Shown here in pieces: positions 44,401 through 53,764 of a stretch of 64,000 bases of DNA (positions are counted from its first letter, which is position 1; each line of letters starts with the position of its first letter). The notes below the pieces were generated by a model, which saw only the letters and a list, made by a program, of their open reading frames with translations, was not told the origin of the DNA and searched no databases. A program made the translations under genes and the position numbers. The DNA is from Drosophila pseudoobscura (Eukaryota > Arthropoda > Insecta > Diptera > Drosophilidae): NCBI RefSeq assembly GCF_009870125.1, contig NC_046683.1, positions 9,610,001 through 9,674,000 of the forward strand, given 5' to 3'.

Positions 44401-47400
44401 TATGAGGGGATAACAAAAACGTGGACCCTGTTTCAGTGGGAGCTTCTTTGGCTCTGCCTTGGGTTCCTCTTCTTCATTACTTATAGACTACTCGCCGAAT
44501 ACTCTGTTTCGATCTTTTGTTTATTACTGATCGGAGTCCTCTTCAGTGCTACTGTCACTGCCAACCTGCGATGGCTCCGAGTCGGCTGCAAAAAACTCCT
44601 CTAGACCCGTCACCTCGATCTCAACATCTAGAAATGTGGCCAAAGGGATCACAATTTTACTCACAGCCCGGCCCAATGCTATGAGATGCTTCTCCATAAG
44701 CTGAAAATAGCGACAGCGATGTCTGTGGAATGGAATAGGAAGACGGCGGGAAGGGGAAAGATTATCATTAACCAGTTGATAGGCAGGCATACGGTAGACA
44801 ACTCACCTGCAGTACTTATGATTCTCGCAGAGTTCCTCTTCAGCCGGACGCTTGCGAGACTTACGAGCTTTGGGCTCAGCCGAGGTTTTGTTGTAGTCAT
44901 CGGACGGTGTGGGGGGCAGAGATTGCGAGAGTGGCCCTCTCTCCCCTATTGGCGGAGTCAAAAAACGATTTGTCGTCTTATTCTTTGTTGGGGCTATGAA
45001 ACCCTTCTCGCCCTCGACTTCCTTGGCGTTGTCCTGCTGATTTGGTGGCACGTTTTTCGCTGTCTCAGGAATGAAAACAAATGGTTCAGGTGCGACGACG
45101 ACCTCCACCCCATTGTCGTTCGCATCTTCACCTATTTCCGTCTTAATCTGCACCACCATTTTTGGAGTTTTAGGACTTGGGGGCACGATTTCCGGTGCCA
45201 CTTCGATGGTTACGTTTTTGGTTACCTGCTTAGTCACTTTCGACTGCGCATTCAGATCATTCGTCGCATTCTGTGCATACGAATGATGGTCATTCTTCTT
45301 GATCATGAATTGATGGATTTCACCGAAAAACTCCCATTTCTCGTTGATTGCTGCGATGATCTGATTGGTGATTGGCGCACTGATGCCATTTCTCATATTG
45401 AGATAGACTTGCAATAGGGCTTGCCATTTATTTCGCAGTTCTTTCCCATCAAAATCATCAATCTTAGCCGTTTCCTTAAAAGCCCTGCAGAAGTGCAAAT
45501 GCATCGTTAGTGTTCGATCTACATACATTTGTTCCGAAGCTTATTTCGTACACCCCACATGCCTGTATACGTTTTACACCGCTTATTTCGTACACCGTTT
45601 AAAAGGCAAGCCTGTACCCTGGCAATACGCAATAAAATAAAAAACAAGAAACTTACTTCCAATCCCGATCGCTCCGCAGCGAGGGTTTCTTGAACATATG
45701 ATCCGCACTTATGCGCTTTGTCACCAGGCGGCGCGTCTGCTCTACGGTCCCTACAAATGCAGTAGGAACAAACAAACAAAAAAAAAGACAAAAAATGGCC
45801 TGCATCAGAATAGCGTGGGAAACACGTGTGCTCGTCGTCCAACTTACATGATTTCGAGTCACTTTTAGTGTATGTATGATGCTCCATTTCGTTTATTTTT
45901 TATTAAACAAAATCCGATGAGGTTCTACAATTTTTCTCAACCGCGCACAATGCTCACACACACCAAAATGGAGTTGTCAAACCGTCGATGGCAATAGTAT
46001 CGATGGTTTTGCTACTATTAATGATACTATCGTGCTCTTATCGTTCGAAATCAAAACTATCGAGTGGCGCCACTACCGATGGTTTGACAGCTCTACACCA
46101 CCAGCGAAAATTGACAAAATTAAATTCTGCCACTAACCATACAGTATACAGTATACAGTATACAGTATACAGTATACTGTATGGTTAGTGATTCTGCACA
46201 CTGTTCTAGGTCTCTTGGCATCGCCAAGCTGTCGTGCGGGGTTCAACAATCGATAGTAAAATATCGGATGTAGGATATCGATGCGATGCTTTGTGCTCGA
46301 TGAACGCGGTGAAAACCAATCGAGCTCAAACATTTCAAGTATCGATTTTACTTTATGTTTTCGTTAAAAGTTTTGCCTATGTTTATGCTTTTGTTCGATT
46401 TCTATGATATTATAATTTGGTATTGTTTGATTTTGTCATTTTCGTTTAGTACCACCGACAATATTGCATGCAATGGAACCGGTTACGATCACACCAACAC
46501 AAAAGAAGAGGAGGTCTACCAAGACTTGTGCGCCCTGCACAGGACGAGTAGAAGCCAGGTAGAACGCTGTTGCTGTTGTAGCAACTTCATGTGCATGAGA
46601 CGCCGCTCTGTATCCATCCAGCTCCTTGCCGAACTAATTTATTTGCTTTTGTGCGCCCATTTAGACAGCCTCATCGACCAGCTTCGAGCAGCGCGACTAC
46701 GTGATACGGGAGCTAATCGACACAGAGTCCAACTATCTGGATGTTCTCAATGCCCTTAAGTTGAAGTTTATGGGTCCGCTGGAACGGCATCTCAACCAGG
46801 ACGAGCTACGGCTAATATTTCCCCGAATTAGAGTGAGTATCCCCCAGGGATCGTTATCATTTTCGAACCCCTTTTAATTTGTGTTCATGTCCAGGAGCTG
46901 GCCGACATTCACACGAGATTCCTGGATAGACTGAGAGAAGCCCTATCGCCCAACACCAAGCTGAGGATGGCCCAGGTATTCATGGATTTCCGTGAGCCAT
47001 TCCTCATCTACGGCGAGTACTGCAGCTGCCTGTTGGGCGCCATCGACTATCTGGCGGATGTGTGCAAGAAGAATCAGATCATCGACCAGCTGGTGCAGAA
47101 ATGCGAGCGCGAGTACAATGTGGGAAAGCTGCAGTTGCGCGACATACTATCGGTGCCCATGCAGCGCATCCTAAAGTACCATCTGTTGCTGGACAAGCTC
47201 GTGAAGGAGACGGCGCCACAGCACGAGGACTACCGCTCGCTGGAGCGGGCCAAGGAGGCCATGATCGATGTGTCGCAGTACATTAATGAGGTGAAGCGCG
47301 ACTCGGACCATCTGGTTATCATACAGAAGGTGAAGGACAGCATATTCGATCTGCATCTGCTCCAGAATGGCAACGATCTGCTCCAGTACGGACGCCTCCT

Positions 47401-48730
47401 CCTCGATGGAGAGCTGCACATCAAGGCCCACGAGGATCAAAAGACCAAGCTCCGGTATGCCTTTGTCTTTGACAAGATTCTCATCATGGTCAAGTCGTTG
47501 CACATCAAAACGGGGGACATGCAGTATACATATCGCGACTCGCACAACCTGGCCGACTACCGCGTGGAGCAAAGTCACTCGCGACGCACCCTCGGCCGGG
47601 ATACGCGCTTCAAGTACCAGCTTCTGTTGGCCCGCAAATCGGGCAAGACGGCCTTCACGCTGTATCTCAAGTCGGAGCATGAGCGGGACAAGTGGCGCAA
47701 GGCTCTCACCGAGGCAATGTGAGTAGTATACGCCCCCGCCGCATCTATGATCTATATCAATGATGTTTTTTGCGTTTTTAGGGAGAGTCTTGACCCTCCT
47801 GGCTGCCGCAATACGGATCACAAAATGGAAATCTTCACATTCGATACACCAACATCATGCCGGCACTGCTCCAAGTTCTTGAAGGGTCGCATCCATCAGG
47901 GCTACCGCTGCAAGGTGTGCCTCATAGCCGTCCACAAGGGCTGCATCTCGTCGACGGGTCGTTGCAAGCAGAATCCCATAACCCAACCGCCGCCCGTCTG
48001 CGATCGCCAGCTAACGGAGTTCAATTGGTTTGTGGGCAACATGGATCGCGAGACGGCGGCCAATCGTCTGGAGAATCGACGCATTGGCACGTATTTGCTG
48101 CGGGTACGACCTCAGGGGCCATCGACGGCCCATGAGACGATGTATGCCCTGAGCCTAAAGTGAGTACGGTTAAACAAGTCTTCCAGTTCATGTATCTTTT
48201 ATTCCTCTCTTCAGAACCGATGATCATGTGATTAAACATATGAAAATCAATCAAGAGATTGGCACAGAGGGCATGCTCTATTGCTTGTCGACACGTAGAC
48301 ATTTCAAGACCATTGTCGAGCTGGTTTCCTACTATGAAAGAAACGATCTAGGCGAAAATTTCGCGGGGTAAGAAGTCCCCACATGAATGTAACAAGATCT
48401 AGATTATTTACTTAAACTTTTCGCAGATTAAATACATTATTGCAGTGGCCATATCGTGAGGTAATAGCCACTGCCCTGTACGATTACGAACCGAAGCCAG
48501 GGAGCAATCAATTGCAGCTGCGCACCGACTGCCAGATATTGGTTATTGGCAAAGATGGGGACAGCAAGGGCTGGTGGCGAGGAAAGATTGGTGATACAGT
48601 ACGTGCAGCAAAGCCCTTTGGGCTATGTTTTCCTTAAATATATATATAAATGCTCTGCTTTGTTCGACAACAGGTTGGCTACTTTCCCAAGGAGTACGTG
48701 CAGGAGCATTCGCCTAACGACGAGCTTTGA
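40284..48730 (+). CDS. Vav: Vav, Rho/Rac guanine nucleotide exchange factor
   Basis: Vav activates Rac/Rho GTPases downstream of tyrosine kinases at the cell cortex. Eleven exons splice in phase: 40284-40553, 40625-40806, 40984-41058, 41486-42160, 46450-46558, 46665-46832, 46895-47718, 47782-48159, 48215-48367, 48427-48598 and 48674-48730 (1020 residues). Domains in order are a CH domain (about 15-140), a long low-complexity/acidic region with phosphotyrosine-type motifs (KVYEDLCYV, EVYQDLCAL), DH (about 445-635, YVIRELIDTESNYLDVL), PH (to about 768), a C1 zinc finger (HKMEIFTFDTPTSCRHC onward), SH2 (FNWFVGNMDRETAANRL, YLLRVRP) and one SH3 (ATALYDYEP to YFPKEYVQE). This is the fly layout, without the second SH3 of vertebrates. 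The intron after the acidic exon uses a GTGCCG donor and spans 4.3 kb, because it holds an antisense trihelix gene. This gene is intact. A duplicated fragment of its fifth exon lies downstream. Confidence 0.95.
41290..41437. repeat. (CT)n and (TG)n microsatellites in a Vav intron
   Basis: A CT-rich tract (about 41290-41362) is followed by an uninterrupted TG run of about 38 bases (41400-41437), 48 bases upstream of the acceptor of the fourth Vav exon. TG/CT runs next to an acceptor can influence splicing. This is inference. Confidence 0.7.
43356..44519. repeat. 198-bp minisatellite, six units, downstream of trihelix gene copy 1
   Basis: Units start with CCTTTGCGGGGCAGC at 43356, 43554, 43753, 43951, 44149 and 44342. 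Spacing is 193-199 bp. Each unit has a poly-A tract of 12-19 bases. Units 1-5 contain tttattcctg, which is AATAAA on the gene's strand. The array abuts the stop codon of the minus-strand trihelix gene, and the last unit grades into that gene's own 3' end. Confidence 0.95.
44520..44525 (-). terminator. Polyadenylation signal overlapping the trihelix stop codon (copy 1)
   Basis: The minus strand reads CAGTAATAAAC, so AATAAA overlaps the TAA stop by two bases. Cleavage there would give almost no 3' UTR. The five AATAAA copies in the minisatellite downstream may be used instead. Confidence 0.4.
44524..45887 (-). CDS. Myb/SANT-like (trihelix) DNA-binding protein, copy 1, nested in the Vav intron
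   Basis: Four exons (45887-45848, 45750-45657, 45484-44807, 44722-44524) join in phase to give 336 residues starting MEHHTYTK. Residues about 13-75 form a Myb/SANT-like or trihelix fold: a leading SWTVEQTRRLVTKRI, a second helix around RSDRDWKAFKETA, and KELRNKWQALLQVYL, the usual signature of the third helix. The centre is a Lys/Pro/Glu-rich linker with several PP-S/T-P motifs. A basic KARKSRKRPAEEE patch is a likely nuclear signal. The last 66 residues form a helical, then acidic Ser/Glu/Asp tail. It is antisense to Vav inside one Vav intron and has its own DRE-like promoter sequences to the right. Sequence-specific DNA binding in the nucleus is inferred from the fold. I do not recognise a named orthologue. 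Confidence 0.8.
46131..46190. repeat. Inverted repeat built on AGTATAC units
   Basis: Perfect 19-base arms (CACTAACCATACAGTATAC at 46131-46149 and its reverse complement at 46172-46190) enclose tandem AGTATAC units, each containing the palindrome GTATAC. The whole can fold as a hairpin or cruciform. It lies about 245 bases upstream of the trihelix start codon. In the second block copy (about 55665-55701) the right arm is missing and the units read CTGTATA. Confidence 0.9.
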
Positions 48731-50515
48731 TATTATAATTCGCTTATCTACTTTGGTACACCCAAGGCCATGTCGCCCCAAGAGGCAGCCATTAATGTAG
48801 TCGAAATTGTAGCGCCAGCAGCTGTTGTTGTGCCGGCAGCCATACTCCTGGAGGGTATACCCTGCCTCACCAGCCTCACGACCACCACAACCGCCGCCGC
48901 TACCGGCACAACCACCAGCAGCAGCAACAGCAACAACAGCAACAGCAGGACCAGCCTCAACCAGTTCGTCAGATAGATACGGCAGCCACTGCATCCTAGT
49001 TAAATATATATATATATATTCTAATTATACAAATTGTTTTTATGTTTATGTTTAAAGTTGTAATATTTTATTTTATTTTATTTTTTTTTGTTGTGTTGTT
49101 TTGTTTTTTCTCTGTATAACGTACGAAACGAAACATTTGTGCCAAACCACAGAACAAATTACGAAACGAAGCGAAACAAAATGAAACGAAAAGCATCCAA
49201 AAAGAAAGATAATGTTTATTAAATGTTCTTAAATGTGTGTGTATATTGCACATATATATAAGTATATATGTATTTGTGCATGTGTGTATATTTTTAAGCT
49301 TAAAAAAACTAATTGCCTAAGTTTTATTTATGCACAATACAAAAGGAAAACAAAAAAAGAAGCTTTAAAAAATATGGTATAATTTCATACTATATACAAA
49401 AAAGTGCATCACCTTATAAATCTATCCATTATCTATCATATATATATGTATATATATATATATAATAGATATATAATGATTGCAAACACACACACACAAA
49501 ACGTACGCCAAAAGAGCTACAAAAAGAACAATGCTGAATGATGATGGAAGTAAAAGCTTTAGCAATATCAATATATACGTCATATATTTATGATCATGGT
49601 GATCGATCCCCCCTACACACACACACACACACACACACAGTGAAAAAGAAAAGCTTAGGCCAGCCAATTTATAAAGATGTCTTATATACAATTTATATAT
49701 TACTCATTATGTACCTACTACACCTATATACATATACATATACATATATTAGCCGATGGTAAACAATTTTTGCAAAAAATACTACGGCTAAGCGGTCCAC
49801 TCAACGAATTCAACGAAATTTTTGTGAGCATTATAACGAACGAACATACGAACATTAGGCTATAAGACAGTCAGTAGGGCGCATCTTGGTGTCTCTTTTA
49901 AATACTATTCTGTTGTCTACTGTCTGATAAAAATTGATTGCAGGACCCCCCTCCGCCACCCACCACAAACATACATACACCATACATATATTGTAATTGT
50001 CAAACCACAAGCAACTAGTGTTTTTATCCGTTCAAATGGCACAAAAAGGCACCCCAAAATATAGAGAAACAGCGTATAGTTGATAAGACTCTCTCTAGCT
50101 ATATATCTAAACATCTAACTTTGTATTGGATGCCTTAAAGTCCCATGATTATAATGTATTTTGTATGGTTTCACAAAATGTTAACAATTCCATATAATGC
50201 ATTTAATAACCGACTTGTGCGCACGACTTGGACTACTGCTGTGCCAATACTTAACCCCAGCCTCTATCCCTTTCCTTTCGAAACGAACGCATCTATCGAT
50301 CTATATCTATATCTATATCTCTTTTGGCAGCTACAAAAACTAGAGCTAAGATAAAACATAAATGTTGTTCGCAAATCGTAATTGCTTCCATGTTCTCTCT
50401 ACTTATGCCAATGTGTAAAACGTAACCCAAATTGTGTCTGTGCTTTGTTTGTCTAAGAATTCAAAACAGTCGAGGAGACTCTGATTCCCCCGAAACCCTC
50501 TAATGGAGACGCCCT
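48731..50515 (+). other. Vav 3' untranslated region
   Basis: This 1.8-kb AT-rich stretch follows the Vav stop codon and ends near the AATAAA at 50516. It contains TATA-type and CA simple repeats. A frame at about 48770-48976 is threonine/alanine-rich, with no domain. No second gene was seen. Confidence 0.5.
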
Positions 50516-50521
50516 AATAAA
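50516..50521 (+). terminator. Polyadenylation signal for Vav
   Basis: AATAAAGG is followed about 15 bases on by a T/G-rich downstream element (TTTTTGTGAATG, TTGTTGTT). It is the last good signal before the convergent secreted-protein gene, and it lies just left of a duplication breakpoint. Confidence 0.6.
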
Positions 50522-50735
50522 GGAAATTTTTGTGAATGTATTGTTGTTCAAATTGAAAATATATATGTGTATATTCTGTGTGTTTCATCGGGAGGAACTT
50601 CCCATGCCGAGGATAGAAAACATTTTAGCCATCGTTTAAAGGCATATCTAAAGATCTCTTAGTGAGATATGTATTTCGCGAGACATAATATAACTTAAAT
50701 TCATAGGATAGTCCTCCCTTTTTCGTATGAAAACT

Positions 50736-50741
50736 TTTATT
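50736..50741 (-). terminator. Polyadenylation signal for secreted-protein gene copy 1
   Basis: AATAAA on the minus strand lies about 80 bases beyond the stop codon. The same site is present in the second copy. Confidence 0.6.
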
Positions 50742-50822
50742 GCAAACAAAAAAATTTGTAATATTAGATCTTAGCTACTGGGAGCAGGGGGAGCGGTGCG
50801 GAAACGGGAATGAAATGTGCGA

Positions 50823-51908
50823 TCACGGAACGGGTCCCCGTCGCCGCAGAATTTTGACCAAGCGACGGCGACGATGTTGGTTAGCTGGCAGTGCTACTGC
50901 TTCAGTCGTGATCTCCGCCGGCGGCGGCTGCTCCTCATCCGGATTGGTGCCCTGGGCATAGCTGTAGCTGATCGTACGCTTGTAGATGCGTTGCTCTTGC
51001 TCCGATTGCTGTGATTGTTGGGCACGTGGCTTCCGTTTGGAGGAGGAGGCCTTGGACTTGGTCTTGGTCTTGGATGCGACTGAGGATAGGGCCTTCTCCT
51101 TTCTTCGCTTTTCCTGGACATCATAGCAGCGCTCTAGTCGCTTGCCCTTGCTGTCCTTGCACTGATAGCAGACGCGTTTACCTTTCTGCCGACGCACACA
51201 AAGGCTGCTGGGGGCGGATGACTCCTCCTTTGCTTCTACGGTAACGGATTCTTGCTCACTGCCGTCGTCATCCTCCTGCGGATTGTCGCGATAGCGCTTG
51301 TACTGGCTGCCACTGTCATAGGCATACTTCTGCGGCTGTTCCGCATTCGAGTAGCTGCAGGTCTCCGAGACTTCATTGTTTTTGGCCTGGCGGCAAATCT
51401 CGCAGAGCTGGCCCTGACGCTGCACGCGACGGCAGCGCTGATCTTTGTGGTTGCTGGCCTCCGCTTGTGTCTGCTCCAGGCTACTGCTGCCCTCATCTCC
51501 ATCTGCATCCCCATCGTCCGAGGAAGCCCGATCGAAGTATTCCTTCACAAACTTTTCGTAGTTGCGCTCGTAGTCCTCACTAGAATGCGGCGCTTCATGG
51601 CTGGTCTCGCCACTCAGGCTCTCCAAGTCATCATCTGCCACATCCACATCCTCATCCTCATCCGCCTTGGGTTCGGCCTGAGACTGAGTTTCTGCCAGGA
51701 CCTGTATCATTTCGGGAAGCTTTCCCATTTTGCTCTGGTCCACATCTGTTAGGGTGAGTGCATCCAATCGTTGCAGCAGCTTGCCCGGTGAAAACGCCTC
51801 CCAATAGTTGACACTGCCGTCGTACGAGTCCGACATGGACACGGCTAGGCCAAGCAGCAGCAGCAGCTCCGGCAACAGCATGGTAATCAAAGCATCATGT
51901 CTCAGCAA
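50823..51908 (-). CDS. Secreted protein with two four-cysteine repeats, copy 1
   Basis: This is a single-exon frame of 361 residues. The N-terminus (MLRHDALITMLLPELLLLLG) is a signal peptide with likely cleavage near residue 25. A long acidic Asp/Glu/Ser-rich stretch follows. Then come two similar cysteine modules, one starting CRRVQRQGQLCEIC and the other CVRRQKGKRVCYQC. Both have spacing C-x9-C-x2-C-x10/11-C and very basic surroundings. The tail is Lys/Arg/Gln-rich and ends in RRRRLVKILRRRGPVP. Dibasic sites are frequent, so proteolytic processing is possible but unproven. I do not recognise the family. The gene is convergent with Vav, and their 3' ends are about 200 bases apart. It is duplicated at 56275-57360 with an identical predicted protein. 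Confidence 0.8.
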   Translation of the reverse strand: MLRHDALITMLLPELLLLLGLAVSMSDSYDGSVNYWEAFSPGKLLQRLDALTLTDVDQSKMGKLPEMIQVLAETQSQAEPKADEDEDVDVADDDLESLSGETSHEAPHSSEDYERNYEKFVKEYFDRASSDDGDADGDEGSSSLEQTQAEASNHKDQRCRRVQRQGQLCEICRQAKNNEVSETCSYSNAEQPQKYAYDSGSQYKRYRDNPQEDDDGSEQESVTVEAKEESSAPSSLCVRRQKGKRVCYQCKDSKGKRLERCYDVQEKRRKEKALSSVASKTKTKSKASSSKRKPRAQQSQQSEQEQRIYKRTISYSYAQGTNPDEEQPPPAEITTEAVALPANQHRRRRLVKILRRRGPVP

Positions 51909-52975
51909 CGGCCGGCCCTTTTAAGGCCTTCCTCTAGCTCTTTTGGGGCCAATGAAGCGTATCGTGCGGCAATTGGCAAAGCAACCGCAGAGCCATCAGG
52001 AAGTGGTGGCTCAACGATTGGGCCTGGGACCGGTAGGGAAGTGCAAATGAAAGGCAAGATTTATTTTGTGTGCCCAATCAAATAAATCCAAGCCACTCTT
52101 GTACTAGCCTTATCTTTATTTTGCTTCTGTTTGTATATCTATAACGTTACCATATGTATCATTTATAAGGCAAAAAATTGTGTATCGATCCGAAATACAC
52201 ACTGGGTTATGGGGACACCTGCCTGTCATTCCTTTTGCCGATAAGGCTGTCGCCCTATCATTCATCTGTGTCCGCCGCCGCAGCCGCCTGAGCCGCCGCC
52301 GCCTGATTGTTATTGGATTGGCATTGGCTTCTGCTCAAGCTCCAAACAGATTATCGCACTACAATATGTATAATTGATTGGGTGGGTAATTATTTACTCT
52401 TATTGAAACATTCCTATAAATAGAGGCTTCAAATGATCCTGCCATATCGTTGCTAAAAATCGAAACCGTGTCGAACATTTGTTCTGCATTATGCAAACCA
52501 TTTTGGTTCGGCAATGATTACCCGATTACCCTTTTCCGCGAGAATCCAGTATTGTTGCTCGGAGAATACACATCCGTATGCACGTGCCGTGAGCCCCATT
52601 GATGCCCCTGAACCATTGTTTATTTCAATGAAAATGCCATTTCACGTTTTGTTCGGTTGCGTTCTCTTCTTCTTGATTTTGATTTGTTTAACAATTCGTT
52701 GTAATATCTATTGCTATTATGTTCGATGTTGTTGTTTATTCTCTATCCAGCTTTCTGTATTATTTTTCGTTTCCTTTCTTCTCCAACATTTGATGTGTAG
52801 CTTTTCTGTTTCCTTCTTTCTTGTAACATTAAATCTAGTCTTTGCTTAACGATTCAACAGCATCTATCTATCAGTGTGTATTTTTTTCTTTCTTAAATTT
52901 CGATAACGTTTTTAGTCAATACGAGTAATAGTCTTTTCTTTTTCGTTTCTTATTTATAAGTCTTTTGCACGCATT

Positions 52976-53760
52976 CCTTTGCGGGGCAGCAACTAGGAAC
53001 TAACACAAAAAAAAAAAAAAAAATTACAAATAATATGAGGGGATAACAAAAACGTGGACCCTGTTTCAGTGGTAGCTTCTTTGGCTCTGCCTTGGGCTCC
53101 TCTTCTTCATTACTTATAGACTACTCGCCGAATACTCTGTTTCGACCCTTGGTTTATTCCTGATTTTCACAAACTCCTTTGCGGGGCAGCAACTACGAAC
53201 TAACACAAAAAAAAAAAAAAAATTACAAATAATATGAGGGGATAACAAAAACGTGGACCCTGTTTCAGTGGTAGCTTCTTTGGCTCTGCCTTGGGCTCCT
53301 CTTCTTCATTACTTATAGACTACTCGCCGAATACTCTGTTTCGACCCTTGGTTTATTCCTGATTTTCACAAACTCCTTTGCGGGGCAGCAACTAGGAACT
53401 AACACAAAAAAAAAAAAAAAAAAAAAAAATTACAAATAATATGAGGGGATAACAAAAACGTGGACCCTGTTTCAGTGGTAGCTTCTTTGGCTCTGCCTTA
53501 GGCTCCTCTTCTTCATTACTTATAGACTACTCGCCGAATACTCTGTTTCGACCCTTGGTTTATTCCTGATTTTCACAAACTCCTTTGCGGGGCAGCAACT
53601 AGGAACTAACACAAAAAAAAAAAAAAAAAAAATACAGATAATATGAGGGGATAACAAAAACGTGGACCCAGTTTCAGTGGGAGCTTCTTTGGCTCTGCCT
53701 TGGGTTCCTCTTCTTCATTACTTATAGACTACTCGCCGAATACTCTGTTTCGATCTTTTG
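52976..53760. repeat. 198-bp minisatellite, four units, downstream of trihelix gene copy 2
   Basis: Units start at 52976, 53176, 53375 and 53582. The spacing varies with poly-A tract length; the third tract has about 25 A residues. The unit is the same as in the first block, so the array has contracted or expanded since duplication. Confidence 0.95.
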
Positions 53761-53764
53761 TTTA

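Larger units (their letters stand above)
42377..46548. repeat. Segmental duplication, block A (first copy, within Vav)
   Basis: This block matches 52108-56045 nearly base for base. It spans most of a Vav intron, the antisense trihelix gene, a minisatellite and the first 99 bases of the next Vav exon. It has ~110 bp (about 42446-42553) that the second copy lacks, and six rather than four minisatellite units. It lacks the 294-bp internal duplication of the second copy. Confidence 0.95.
50599..52107. repeat. Segmental duplication, block C (first copy)
   Basis: This 1.5-kb block recurs at 56060-57559 with only a few differences. These include a short deletion of agaaaacat near 50615 in the second copy and one synonymous change in the gene. 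It carries the secreted-protein gene and its upstream region. Confidence 0.95.

Noticed and set aside
44686-45417. Plus-strand frame of 243 codons opposite the trihelix gene, and a 341-codon version at 53927-54952
   Set aside because: These are shadows of the minus-strand exons. The longer one simply mirrors the internal duplication.
51252-51752. 166-codon plus-strand frame rich in Leu/Ile/Val, and its copy at 56704-57204
   Set aside because: It is the antisense shadow of the secreted-protein coding exon. Its hydrophobicity follows from the Asp/Glu/Lys-rich codons on the other strand.
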